From the NCBI GenBank assembly GCA_937876195.1, contig CALEIK010000035.1, positions 34,736-98,735 of the forward strand: 64,000 nucleotides of DNA, given 5' to 3'. Each line of letters begins with the position of its first letter. Within the stretch, counting starts at the first letter, position 1. Shown one piece after another: positions 16,921 to 26,218 of this stretch. The position numbers and the translations under genes are program-made. The notes below the pieces were generated by a model, which was given only the letters and a program-made list of their open reading frames with translations, had not been told where the DNA came from and made no database searches. The stretch is from an uncultured Flavobacteriales bacterium. Lineage in GTDB: Bacteria > Bacteroidota > Bacteroidia > Flavobacteriales_D > Crocinitomicaceae.

Positions 16921-17394
16921 ATGAAGTGGTGCATTTTATTTTTCGGGATGTTTTTCACCTTGGTTGAAACCAATGCCCAAGGAAATGAACGGATGTCAAA
17001 AGTAGGGACGCTTGTTGAGCACGCGCTAGATCAACTCGGAACACCTTACAAATGGGGAACAAGTAATCCTTTTGTGAGTTTCGATTGTTCAGGATTTGCT
17101 TCATATGTGTATGGAACGATTAACGTCGATGCACCAAGAAGCTCGAGCGCTTATGCGTTGGTGGGAGACGAGGTGACTCTAGAACAGGCGCGGAAAGGTG
17201 ACTGTATGGTATTCACAGGCACCGAAGAAGGAAGCACTACACCTGGACATGTGGGCATCATCGTATCAAACGACGAGAAAGGAATTCATTTCATTCATTG
17301 CTCAAGTTCAAAGAAGCATTTTGGTGTGGTTTTAACGCACTATGAAAGTTCAGGATATCCAAAACGGTTCCACTCTGTTCGACGCTTATTTTAA
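16921..17394 (+). CDS. Secreted NlpC/P60 family peptidase (C40)
   Basis: A 157-residue protein with a short signal peptide (ILFFGMFFTLVETNAQ) and a single NlpC/P60 domain. The catalytic Cys56 is in FDCSGFASYVY, His110 in GHVGIIV, and the third polar residue is His126 in FIHCSS. These enzymes cleave gamma-D-Glu-diaminopimelate or related peptide bonds in peptidoglycan. There is no SH3 or other wall-binding domain, so this is a minimal catalytic form acting in the periplasm. It lies divergent from the giant barrel gene and 77 bases before the sensor kinase. Confidence 0.92.
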   Translation: MKWCILFFGMFFTLVETNAQGNERMSKVGTLVEHALDQLGTPYKWGTSNPFVSFDCSGFASYVYGTINVDAPRSSSAYALVGDEVTLEQARKGDCMVFTGTEEGSTTPGHVGIIVSNDEKGIHFIHCSSSKKHFGVVLTHYESSGYPKRFHSVRRLF

Positions 17395-17471
17395 AGTATT
17401 GTGGTGTTAAAAAACGTTAAGCACCTTCATTTGCAAAGGGGTTTGATTTACATTCGTGAAAATCCATTTTA

Positions 17472-19091
17472 GTGAAAAAGATACGTGTAAACTTCATTCT
17501 TGTCTTAGTGATTGTTGCCATGATTGCACTGCTTTTGATCCAAGCGTTTCAATCAGCTCAAATCTATTACAGAAAATCCAATGAGTTTACCAAGCTTTTT
17601 TCTACGACCATGGAAAGTATTGCTTTGCGTCATGAGAAAGCGGAGGATATTCGCAAGTTTATGCAGCTGGCAAACAAGGATTTCAGCGGTCAGTACAAAG
17701 ATATTTTAAAGGAAGAATTCCAGAACCTATTATCAGCTCAAGAATCGATTTCCATTCAAGACACCTCCATTTTTGAAAACGGAGAAATGGTGAATTACCT
17801 TATTATCAAGGGGAAAACGTATGATTCTATTTCTGGGTTGACTGCAGAACAAAGAGTATTGGCTAGAGACGTTCGTCAGTTAAGAGATTTGTTTCAGAAC
17901 AATCAACGCGTGAACAAGGATTCTTTGAAGTTGGCGGTGCAGTTGGATCAACGAGTAATTCAGCAAATTTTTAAGAAGGCTCGATTTGTGAACGAGATGA
18001 TGATTGAAGCATTCCGCAATAATGTTTATGAAGACCCATCAAAACGACTGACAATTGATTTATTGGACTCAATTATACAGCACGAGTTAAAGGGACATGA
18101 ATTGCCAAGTCAATTTGAGTTTGTGATAAGTGATGAGAACAATAAGCTCATCAATTTTGAAAATGCACCCAGCAGCTACGGGACCTATGTTGACACTGCA
18201 CAAACGCATAAAACAGTCTTGTTCCCAAGCAATCCATTGGATGAGGATTTATACCTTCACATACGTTTTCCACGCCAAGAGTACTTTTTAATCAAGCAAA
18301 TGGGATTGCCTTTGGCAATAAGCCTTGTATTGATATTTATCATCGTTGTGGCGATGGTATTTATGTTCAGAACGATATTAAATCAAAAGAAATTTTCGGA
18401 ACTAAAGAATGACTTTATTTCAAACATGACTCATGAGTTTCGTACGCCGATTTCTACCATTTCGTTGGCTTGTGAGGCAATGAATGATAAAGATATGATT
18501 GGTGTTGACAATGCCAATGTTCAGCCTTATGTGAAAATGATCAACGATGAAAATAAGCGATTGAGTCTTTTGGTTGAACGAATTTTGCAGAGCGCTTCAC
18601 TTGATAAGGGTGATTTAAAAATTCAAACCGAAAAAGTACTGTTGAATGAGGTGATCCATGACATTGTTCAGAGTGCGTCACTGAGAGTGAACAGCGCAGG
18701 CGGAAGAATACGTTTGGATTTGTGTACAGAGCTTATTGAAATAGAAGGCGATAAAATGCACATTACAAATGCAATTTCTAATTTATTGGACAATGCAATA
18801 AAATACAGCAATGCTGTGCCGGATGTGTTAATCTCAATGAAAAGAGAAGGGAAGAAAGTTTATTTGAGTGTAGCGGATAATGGAATTGGAATTAAAAAGG
18901 AGCATTTAGATAAAATATTTGATAAATTGTACCGTATTCCTACAGGGAACATTCACAATGTAAAAGGTTTTGGATTGGGACTGAGTTATGTGAAGGCGAT
19001 TGCCGAGTTACATGGCTGGGAAATTCAAGTAAAAAGTAAAGTGGATCAGGGATCTGTGTTTACATTGATAATTAAAGTTGAAGAAAAATGA
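17472..19091 (+). CDS. Membrane sensor histidine kinase
   Basis: A 539-residue protein read from a GTG start. The first transmembrane segment is at about residues 6-28, followed by a 240-residue extracytoplasmic sensor region and a second membrane segment at about 278-300 (ISLVLIFIIVVAMVFMF). The H-box NMTHEFRTPIST carries phospho-accepting His321. The ATPase domain has LLDNAIKYSN, VADNGIGIKKE and FGLGLSYVKAI. No HAMP motif is obvious. The stop overlaps the response-regulator start (ATGA), the usual sign of a two-component pair. The signal is unknown; the neighbouring peptidase and polysaccharide genes hint at an envelope role. Confidence 0.93.
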   Translation: MKKIRVNFILVLVIVAMIALLLIQAFQSAQIYYRKSNEFTKLFSTTMESIALRHEKAEDIRKFMQLANKDFSGQYKDILKEEFQNLLSAQESISIQDTSIFENGEMVNYLIIKGKTYDSISGLTAEQRVLARDVRQLRDLFQNNQRVNKDSLKLAVQLDQRVIQQIFKKARFVNEMMIEAFRNNVYEDPSKRLTIDLLDSIIQHELKGHELPSQFEFVISDENNKLINFENAPSSYGTYVDTAQTHKTVLFPSNPLDEDLYLHIRFPRQEYFLIKQMGLPLAISLVLIFIIVVAMVFMFRTILNQKKFSELKNDFISNMTHEFRTPISTISLACEAMNDKDMIGVDNANVQPYVKMINDENKRLSLLVERILQSASLDKGDLKIQTEKVLLNEVIHDIVQSASLRVNSAGGRIRLDLCTELIEIEGDKMHITNAISNLLDNAIKYSNAVPDVLISMKREGKKVYLSVADNGIGIKKEHLDKIFDKLYRIPTGNIHNVKGFGLGLSYVKAIAELHGWEIQVKSKVDQGSVFTLIIKVEEK

Positions 19092-19780
19092 AAAAGGTAA
19101 CGCGTATACTACTAGCAGAGGATGACATCAATCTGGGTCAGTTGCTGCACACATTTTTAAAATCTAAAGGGTTCGATGTTGCATTGGCTCAAAATGGAAA
19201 AATTGCTTTTGAAAAATTCAATCAGCAGCAGTATGACTTTTGTATTTTTGATATCATGATGCCTGAAATGGATGGTTTTACCCTCGCAAAAGAAATCCGC
19301 GAAATCGATAAAAAAGTGCCAATACTTTTTCTTACCGCGAAATCGATGAAGGAAGATAAGTTAGAAGGCTTTTCAATCGGAGCGGATGATTATTTGACAA
19401 AACCTTTTGCCATGGAGGAATTACTCGCGAGAATTACTGCTATTTTGCGACGAACTGAAGATGAGTCGGAAGAAACTACGAATGGAGAAGTGTTCGTGGG
19501 CAAAATAAAATATGAGCCAGAGTATCGCATGCTGTACCTGAAGGCTGGCGAAAAGAAATTAACAACGAAGGAAAATCAGTTGTTGCAATTGTTGGTGAAA
19601 AATCAAAACGAGATTTTGGATAGAAACGCGACACTAAGAGCAATTTGGGGTGACGACAATTATTTCAACGGACGCAGTATGGATGTATATATTGCGAAGT
19701 TGAGAAAGGCGCTAAAAGAGGACGAAAACATTGAGATTATGAATGTTCACGGCAAAGGATTTAAGCTGATCGTAAAATAA
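19088..19780 (+). CDS. OmpR/PhoB-type response regulator
   Basis: A 230-residue protein. The receiver domain has acidic residues in LAEDD near residue 10, phospho-acceptor Asp55 in FDIMMPEMDG, and Lys in LTKPF near 105. The C-terminal winged helix (residues about 135-230) contains LTTKENQLLQLL and MDVYIAKLRKAL, typical of OmpR-type DNA binding. It is translationally coupled to the histidine kinase by a 4-base overlap, so the two form one signalling unit. Confidence 0.95.
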   Translation: MKKVTRILLAEDDINLGQLLHTFLKSKGFDVALAQNGKIAFEKFNQQQYDFCIFDIMMPEMDGFTLAKEIREIDKKVPILFLTAKSMKEDKLEGFSIGADDYLTKPFAMEELLARITAILRRTEDESEETTNGEVFVGKIKYEPEYRMLYLKAGEKKLTTKENQLLQLLVKNQNEILDRNATLRAIWGDDNYFNGRSMDVYIAKLRKALKEDENIEIMNVHGKGFKLIVK

Positions 19781-19793
19781 TTCCAACTTTTAC

Positions 19794-19801
19794 TAATTTT
19801 G
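19794..19801 (+). promoter_or_regulatory. -7 box TAATTTTG before the flippase gene
   Basis: An exact match to TAnnTTTG, located 49 bases before the chosen ATG of the flippase and just after the response-regulator stop. No good -33 TTG is visible upstream. Confidence 0.4.
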
Positions 19802-19850
19802 CGTCGTTTTATGAATGATAACACTAGGTTTGTCGTTCCTTACTGAATCG

Positions 19851-21290
19851 ATGCAAAAAAAATTCATTTCCAATCTTGCTTTTCTGGTTGTATTAAACCT
19901 CTTGGTAAAACCAGTGGCCATTTTTGGAATTGATGCTGCGGTTCAGAATGAGGTAGGTGCGGAAAGCTACGGGATTTACTTCTCATTATTGAATTTCTCC
20001 ATGTTGTTCAATATTTTGCTCGATTTTGGAATCAATAACTTCACTACAAAGAACATAGCACAGCACCCGCAAATTGCTTCCAAGTATATTGGTAAAATTC
20101 TGGTTTTCCGCTTGATTTTGTTTTTGTTTTACGCTGTGTTTAGTTACTCCATCGCATTTGTATTGAATTGGAATAGCTACGAGCTATATTTGTTAAGCTT
20201 CCTGGTATTGAATCAACTACTAGTCACATTAATAGCGTATGTAAGAAGTCATTTTGGAGGCCTTCTCTTTTTTAAAACGGAAGCTTTCATAGGTGTTCTG
20301 GATCGGGTTTTACTGATTTTCATCTGTGGAGCTGTGTTGTATTTCCCGATGACGCATACACCATTTAATATTGAGTGGTTTATCTGGTTTCAAACGATTT
20401 GTTATGGACTTACTTTGGTGATAGGGTTTGTTTTACTCTTTGGTAAAATTGGAATGCCGAAATTCAATTACACCACTGCTTTTTCAATGGTAATTATTAG
20501 AAAGAGCTTTCCATATGCTCTGTTAATCATGCTCATGATGATATACACACGTGTGGATTCGGTAATGATCGAGCGCATGCATGAAAATGGCAAAGCTGAG
20601 GCCGGGTATTACGCGCAGGGCTTTCGACTGGTAAACGCCTTCTTTATGTTTGCCATGCTTTTTTCTAACCTACTGTTTCCTCTTTTTTCAAAAATGTTTA
20701 AACGAAAAGAAGAAACGATTCCTCTATTTTCTATTGCATCAAGACTGCTAATCGGTGGAGCAATACTGTTGGCCATTGTGAGCTTTTTTAACAGCGAATA
20801 TATACTTGATCTCGTTTACAACGCTGATATAGCAGAAAGTAGCAACTCGTTTAAATTGTTAATGATCAGCTTTGTAGGGATGTGCGCCACCATTATTTTT
20901 GGAACACTGCTTACTGCAAAGGGTAATATGCGCTTCTTGAATATTGTAGCAGGAATTGGAATCGTCATTAATTTTGCCATTAATTTATACCTGATTCCAA
21001 AATATGGTGCAACGGGTGCAGCCATCGCAACGTGCATCACCCAGACGGTGGTTTCTTTGACGCAATTGATTTATTGCATTAAGGAATTGAAAATAGCCTT
21101 TTCGATAATCTTTGCTGTTCAATTGCTGCTCTTCGTTTCAAGTTTGTTAGCGATGAGTTATTTTATTGAGGTAACTTCATTCATATTCTTTGTAATTCTA
21201 TTGCTTCTAGCATTTATTTCCATGATTGTTTTTCGTTTCATTGACGTCAAAGCGCTGATTTCGATTGTAAAAAGTTCATCGAAAGATTAA
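19851..21290 (+). CDS. Wzx-like polysaccharide flippase (MOP superfamily)
   Basis: About 479 residues starting MQKKFISNLAFLVVLN; an ATG 36 bases upstream would add 12 residues with no family logic. The protein is hydrophobic throughout, with 12-14 predicted membrane helices, and has the family's N-terminal pattern (an amphipathic start, then a YGIYFSLLNFSMLFNILLDFG-type helix pair) and a conserved VDSVMIE segment after an ILMLMMIYTR helix. Wzx proteins move lipid-linked oligosaccharides across the inner membrane. The chain-length and polymerase-type genes that follow support this role. Confidence 0.85.
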   Translation: MQKKFISNLAFLVVLNLLVKPVAIFGIDAAVQNEVGAESYGIYFSLLNFSMLFNILLDFGINNFTTKNIAQHPQIASKYIGKILVFRLILFLFYAVFSYSIAFVLNWNSYELYLLSFLVLNQLLVTLIAYVRSHFGGLLFFKTEAFIGVLDRVLLIFICGAVLYFPMTHTPFNIEWFIWFQTICYGLTLVIGFVLLFGKIGMPKFNYTTAFSMVIIRKSFPYALLIMLMMIYTRVDSVMIERMHENGKAEAGYYAQGFRLVNAFFMFAMLFSNLLFPLFSKMFKRKEETIPLFSIASRLLIGGAILLAIVSFFNSEYILDLVYNADIAESSNSFKLLMISFVGMCATIIFGTLLTAKGNMRFLNIVAGIGIVINFAINLYLIPKYGATGAAIATCITQTVVSLTQLIYCIKELKIAFSIIFAVQLLLFVSSLLAMSYFIEVTSFIFFVILLLLAFISMIVFRFIDVKALISIVKSSSKD

Positions 21291-21339
21291 AACATATTCG
21301 GCATAATAAATTACAAATTTCGCAGTTATTAGTCAAGTG

Positions 21340-21371
21340 TTGATGAAAATCATTTAGAACAATTATATTTG
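21340..21371 (+). promoter_or_regulatory. Bacteroidota promoter before the Wzz-like gene
   Basis: TTG at 21340-21342 and TATATTTG at 21364-21371 are separated by 21 bases, within the usual range for the -33 and -7 elements. The predicted transcript would begin about 15 bases before the ATG at 21392. The intergenic gap of 101 bases behind the flippase supports a separate promoter. Confidence 0.65.
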
Positions 21372-21391
21372 CAAAATTTAAACTGAATACT

Positions 21392-22387
21392 ATGGCAGAA
21401 AACGTGAACGAGTTTGATAAGGAAAGAGCATCTCTTTTGTTGTTCATTTGGCTCAAAAGAAAGGTGATTGTAATAATCACGGCGATTGCATTTGTTGCCG
21501 CTGTTATTGTGTCGTTATGCATAACTCCTATTTTTAAATCTACAGCCATAATTTTCCCGAGTGCAACTAACACTGTTTCTTTTTCTGAGTTCCAGAATCT
21601 GAAGGCTTCACCCATGGACTTTGGAGGAGAAGGACAGGCTGAGCAATTGGTGCAAGTTTTAAAATCTACCATCCTTCGAAATCGCATAGTAGATCAATTT
21701 GATTTAATAAACCACTATGACATTGATTCAACTGATATCTACAAATATTATAAACTTGGAAAGGAGTGGGAGGACCATGTTGATTTTAAACGAACCCGGT
21801 ATGGTTCAATTCGTATTGACGTTTTCGATAGAGATCCCGAATTAGCGGCACAGATTGCTAATAGGATTGTCAATCTAATTGATACAGTAAAGAACGACAT
21901 GATTCGTGAACGTACCGTTCCAGCGTTTGAGATTATTCAAAGAAAGCGGAAAATGATTGAAGCCGAAAAGAGTTCAATTTTGAGTGAGCTGGATAGTCTG
22001 TCAAAACTAGGAGTGGTATCAATTGAAGTGCGCGCAACTATATTTTTAGCATACGGTGAGTCAAAAAGCTCAGAGGATAAGGCATTCCTTAAAGACAGGA
22101 TGAACGTAAACGTTTTATACGGTTCGAGGTATGATGCACTTGAAAAAATGCGTGATGTAAAAATAAATGAACTTTCTAAGTTTGAAGAGGCTTATGAGCA
22201 GGCAGAATCAGATGCAAATACAAATTTCAGCCATAAATTTATTGTTGAACCTGCAGTAGTTTCAGATAGGAAGGACACTCCAAAACGCGTAGTTATTGTC
22301 TTGGTTGCTACAATTGCCGGCTTTGTTTTTGCTGTTTTCGCTTTACTGGTGCGAGAGCGTATTTCTGAACTTCGAAAAGCTACCTAA
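21392..22387 (+). CDS. Wzz/GumC-type polysaccharide chain-length regulator
   Basis: A 331-residue protein with one membrane helix near residues 28-48 (VIVIITAIAFVAAVIVSL) and another near 300-320 (VVIVLVATIAGFVFAVFALL), enclosing a periplasmic domain with coiled-coil-like segments. This is the topology of Wzz and polysaccharide co-polymerases. There is no C-terminal tyrosine-kinase domain. The last codon directly abuts the GTG of the next gene, so the two are co-expressed. It would set the length of the surface polymer made with the adjacent Wzy-type protein. Confidence 0.82.
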   Translation: MAENVNEFDKERASLLLFIWLKRKVIVIITAIAFVAAVIVSLCITPIFKSTAIIFPSATNTVSFSEFQNLKASPMDFGGEGQAEQLVQVLKSTILRNRIVDQFDLINHYDIDSTDIYKYYKLGKEWEDHVDFKRTRYGSIRIDVFDRDPELAAQIANRIVNLIDTVKNDMIRERTVPAFEIIQRKRKMIEAEKSSILSELDSLSKLGVVSIEVRATIFLAYGESKSSEDKAFLKDRMNVNVLYGSRYDALEKMRDVKINELSKFEEAYEQAESDANTNFSHKFIVEPAVVSDRKDTPKRVVIVLVATIAGFVFAVFALLVRERISELRKAT

Positions 22388-23824
22388 GTGCAAGATTTAA
22401 GGCAACATAAAGGTATAGTTGGCTTTAGTCTATTCTTTATTGCGATTTCTGGTTATTTAATATGGGAAGATCTATACTATTTCATTTTAGCACCTATAGG
22501 TCTGATGGCGATTTACCTTGCTATTTTTTACACGGAATACACGTATTTAGCAATTGGCTTTTTAACGCCTCTCTCGATAAACATTGAAGAATACACTGAG
22601 AGTTTTGGTTTGTATGTTCCTACGGAACCGTTGCTTTTTGGATTGATGCTGTGGTTGTTGTTGCAACAATTAAAGCAAAACACCCTGGATCGAACTATAT
22701 GGAAACACCCCATTATTTTGGCAGTTGGAGCTTATTTACTTTGGACAATTATTACATCCATCATTAGCACGGATCCTGTTGTATCGTTTAAGTTTTTGTT
22801 GGCACGACTTTGGTTCATTGTTCCTTTATTACTATTTGGCACTAGAATATTCAATAAAAAGGAGAATATTATTCGGTTCATTTGGCTGTTCTCTATTGCC
22901 ATGTGTTTGGTTATTGTTTATACCCTTGTTATACATGGGGCTTATGGTTTTGGAGAACAGGAAGGACATTGGGTAATGTGGCCATTCTTTAAAGATCATA
23001 CTATTTATGGAGCGACAATAGCGCTACTCACACCACTCCTTTTTGGGATCTATTTTTCAAAAAAACACACTCCACTTATCGGAATGATACTCTTGTTTAT
23101 GATTATAGTTACTCTCGTTGGGTTGTATTTCTCGTATTCTAGAGCTGCCTGGCTGAGTGTAATTACTGCTTTGATGGTGCTGGCAGCAATTAAACTGCGA
23201 ATAAAGTTTAAATATATTGCAGCAACAGTTTTAGTTGGATTTATGGCAACTTATTTTTCCTGGGATTCAATTCAAATGGAACTGGAAAGGAACAAATTTG
23301 AACACACCACGGAAGAATTTGGAGAAAAACTGCAGAGCGCAACGAATGTTACTACAGATGCCTCAAATTTGGAAAGGTTGAATCGTTGGTCATGTGCTAT
23401 CGAAATGTTTAAAGAACGGCCGATTTTTGGTTTTGGTCCTGGAACCTACGCCTTTGAATATGCTCGTTTTCAACATCCGGATCAAATGACCATCATTTCG
23501 ACTAACTTTGGTACCAAGGGAAATGCACACAGTGAGTACCTTGGTCCGCTCGCTGAGATGGGCGTGTTAGGTTTGGTAACTGTGTTGCTTATCGTGATTG
23601 CCATTTTTTATAAGAGTATTACCCTGTACCACAAATGGCCGCAAGAAGATCGGTTGATGCGTACCATATTGCTATCTATGATTCTTGCTCTTGTTACTTA
23701 TTTTGTACATGGCGCCATAAACAACTATTTGGATGCTGATAAGGCAGCCGTTCCTATTTGGGTCTTTTGTGCAGCGTTTATTGGTTTGGAGATAAGATTA
23801 AATAAACTGAATCAAACTTCATAG
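22388..23824 (+). CDS. O-antigen ligase/polymerase family membrane protein
   Basis: 478 residues from a GTG start with zero spacing from the Wzz-like gene. There are about ten or more hydrophobic helices, and a large loop near residues 290-390 contains ERLNRWSCAIEMFKERPIFG and FGPGTYAF. These match the Wzy_C/O-antigen ligase pattern: an Arg-rich loop, then a GxGxG-like segment and H..YL in NAHSEYLGPLAEMG. Such enzymes polymerise or ligate lipid-linked sugars at the outer face of the inner membrane. Whether it acts as Wzy or WaaL cannot be decided here. Confidence 0.85.
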   Translation: MQDLRQHKGIVGFSLFFIAISGYLIWEDLYYFILAPIGLMAIYLAIFYTEYTYLAIGFLTPLSINIEEYTESFGLYVPTEPLLFGLMLWLLLQQLKQNTLDRTIWKHPIILAVGAYLLWTIITSIISTDPVVSFKFLLARLWFIVPLLLFGTRIFNKKENIIRFIWLFSIAMCLVIVYTLVIHGAYGFGEQEGHWVMWPFFKDHTIYGATIALLTPLLFGIYFSKKHTPLIGMILLFMIIVTLVGLYFSYSRAAWLSVITALMVLAAIKLRIKFKYIAATVLVGFMATYFSWDSIQMELERNKFEHTTEEFGEKLQSATNVTTDASNLERLNRWSCAIEMFKERPIFGFGPGTYAFEYARFQHPDQMTIISTNFGTKGNAHSEYLGPLAEMGVLGLVTVLLIVIAIFYKSITLYHKWPQEDRLMRTILLSMILALVTYFVHGAINNYLDADKAAVPIWVFCAAFIGLEIRLNKLNQTS

Positions 23825-23920
23825 AGAAGAACTGAAGTGCTCAACTTTATCAGAGAAATTCCTTTAAAATTTTCTTTTTTTTTGATGTTGAATTTCAACT
23901 TTTTGTTTAACTTAAGGTAA

Positions 23921-26218
23921 ATGATGACAAAAATTGAACCCATTGAAACGAATGAAATTGCGCAATTTGTAGAGCGATTCATTAATCAAACCGACCAATC
24001 TATTTTCCTAACTGGAAAAGCCGGAACAGGTAAAACAACCTTGCTACAAAAAATTGTAAAATCAACGTACAAACAAACGGTGATTGTTGCCCCAACAGGC
24101 ATAGCAGCGTTGAATGCTGGCGGTGTTACCATCCACTCATTTTTTCAACTACCATTTGGTGGATTTATACCTGATTTTAATGTAAATGCTGAATTTACAG
24201 GAAATGTAAAATTGGAGTCAAAAACATCTCTTATGCGGCATTTTAAAATGAATGCAAGACAAAAGGGAATCATGCAAAACCTGGAGCTGCTCATTATCGA
24301 TGAGGTAAGTATGCTTCGAGCAGATATTTTAGATGCAATGGATTGGACTTTACGCAATGTGCGTAAGATCAATCAACCATTCGGAGCTGTTCAAGTTCTA
24401 TTTATTGGAGATTTGTTGCAACTTCCACCCGTAATTAAGCAGGATGAGTGGCAATTTCTGAGAAATTATTACCGAGGGATTTATTTTTTTAATGCGAAAG
24501 TAATTGAAGAGAAAGCACCAATTTATATCGAGTTGGAAAAGGTATATCGTCAAGACAACGAAGAATTTATCAAGCTGTTAAACAATCTGCGTAATAATGC
24601 AATCACGCAAAAGGACGTGGATGTGCTAAACACACATGTCAGAACAAATTTTAATGCTTCGGAGCACGACGATTATATTACCCTGACAACGCACAACAAC
24701 GCCGCAGATGAGATGAACCGAAAGGCACTCGTAAAACTCACTACGAATTCCGTAAAATTTGAGGCTGAAATTACAGGAAATTTTCCTGAACACTTATATC
24801 CTATTGACTGTACACTGGAACTTAAAATTGGTGCTCAAGTGATGTTTATCAAAAATGATCTTTCACACGAAAAGGAATTTTACAATGGGAAAATGGGAAA
24901 AATCATAGCCCTCGAACCGGATGAAATCAAAGTGAACTTTCCCGAAGAGCGAAAAACAATTACTGTGGAACGCTATGAATGGAACAATATAAAGTATGAT
25001 TTAAATGCTGCAACGGGTGAAGTTGAAGAGGAAATACTAGGAACTTTCGTTCATTTTCCTTTGAAACTCGCGTGGGCAATCACAGTACACAAGAGTCAAG
25101 GATTGACGTTTGACAAAGCGATTATTGATGTATCCAAAGTATTCGTACCTGGACAAGCCTATGTTGCACTCTCAAGATTACGCTCGTTGGAGGGACTCGT
25201 TTTATTGAATCCAATTAGAATGAATGGCTTGGCCAGTGATCAACATGTGATTGATTATGCGAAGTCTAAAGAAAATGAAACTGGCTTGAATGATAAATTG
25301 GACGATGCCACTTTTCAGTACCTTCAAGGAGTGCTCGTCAGAGCATTTGATTGGGTAGAGTTGCATCATGCATGGAAGAGCCACGTCACTTCATACACGC
25401 TCTTAGGAGCAAAATCTGTGAAAGGTGCGAATAGTTCTTGGGCATCCCAACAGCTTCAGATTTTAAGTGGCACTATAGATGCAGCACGAAAGTTCAGGGC
25501 CCAAATTGAGCGTTTGTTTGCAGAAAGGAAAGTAAATATAGATCTTATACAAGAACGCGTAGATGCGGGATACAATTACTTTATTAAACCCTTGGATGGT
25601 ATCGTATATGCTACCCTAAAGAAAATGGGTGAAATTCAACAGAAGAAGACAGTCAAAAACTATAACGAGGAACTTGAGGACCTAGATCAATTAACGACTG
25701 AAGTTGTTTTGAGAATTAAAAAGGCACGCATTTTAACAGAAGCTCTTTTGAATGGAAGAGAATTGGATAAGAGTGTTATTCTAACGGAGGAGATTAAGCA
25801 CTACAAATTAGGCAAGGTTAACCTCGTAAAGAATGAACTGCGCGCATCGAAAACCACGTTTGATTTTGACACGGATTTTGTCGAGGTGAAAACGAAAAAA
25901 TCGCGAAAAGCAGCACCCAAGGAAAAAAAGATTTCCACTTATGAGCGAACATTGGAAATGATGAAAAGTGGAAAAACCGTGGATGAAATCGCCAAAGAGC
26001 GACAGTTAAGCGATAAGACAATCTATGGACATTGCGCTCGCCTGATTAGTCTCGAAAAACTGGAATTGGACGAAGTACTAGAAATAGATCGAATCAATGC
26101 CCTGTATGAGGTGTTTGAAAAATACAATGGAATGTCTTTGACACCCTTGAAGGAACTTGTAGGTGATGATTTTACTTGGGAAGAACTAAAACTCTATCAA
26201 GCTTCACTGATCATCTAG
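23921..26218 (+). CDS. Pif1/RecD-like superfamily 1 helicase with C-terminal helix-turn-helix domain
   Basis: A 765-residue protein. The Walker A motif GKAGTGKTTL is at about residues 32-41, then APTGIAALNAGG (motif Ia), LLIIDEVSML (Walker B), GDLLQLPPV (motif III) and, near residue 400, VHKSQGLTFDKAI with AYVALSRL (motifs V-VI). Residues 660-765 form a helicase-associated HTH domain (SGKTVDEIAKERQLSDKTIYGHC). Pif1-type enzymes are 5'-3' DNA helicases that process replication and recombination structures. Members with this C-terminal domain are common in Bacteroidota. Its 3' end overlaps the convergent small gene by 8 bases. Confidence 0.9.
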   Translation: MMTKIEPIETNEIAQFVERFINQTDQSIFLTGKAGTGKTTLLQKIVKSTYKQTVIVAPTGIAALNAGGVTIHSFFQLPFGGFIPDFNVNAEFTGNVKLESKTSLMRHFKMNARQKGIMQNLELLIIDEVSMLRADILDAMDWTLRNVRKINQPFGAVQVLFIGDLLQLPPVIKQDEWQFLRNYYRGIYFFNAKVIEEKAPIYIELEKVYRQDNEEFIKLLNNLRNNAITQKDVDVLNTHVRTNFNASEHDDYITLTTHNNAADEMNRKALVKLTTNSVKFEAEITGNFPEHLYPIDCTLELKIGAQVMFIKNDLSHEKEFYNGKMGKIIALEPDEIKVNFPEERKTITVERYEWNNIKYDLNAATGEVEEEILGTFVHFPLKLAWAITVHKSQGLTFDKAIIDVSKVFVPGQAYVALSRLRSLEGLVLLNPIRMNGLASDQHVIDYAKSKENETGLNDKLDDATFQYLQGVLVRAFDWVELHHAWKSHVTSYTLLGAKSVKGANSSWASQQLQILSGTIDAARKFRAQIERLFAERKVNIDLIQERVDAGYNYFIKPLDGIVYATLKKMGEIQQKKTVKNYNEELEDLDQLTTEVVLRIKKARILTEALLNGRELDKSVILTEEIKHYKLGKVNLVKNELRASKTTFDFDTDFVEVKTKKSRKAAPKEKKISTYERTLEMMKSGKTVDEIAKERQLSDKTIYGHCARLISLEKLELDEVLEIDRINALYEVFEKYNGMSLTPLKELVGDDFTWEELKLYQASLII

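Noticed and set aside
17402..17425. Possible terminator hairpin GGTGTTAA...TTAAGCACC after the NlpC/P60 gene
   Set aside because: The stem has a bulge and is mostly A-T, and the following T-run is interrupted, so support is too weak.
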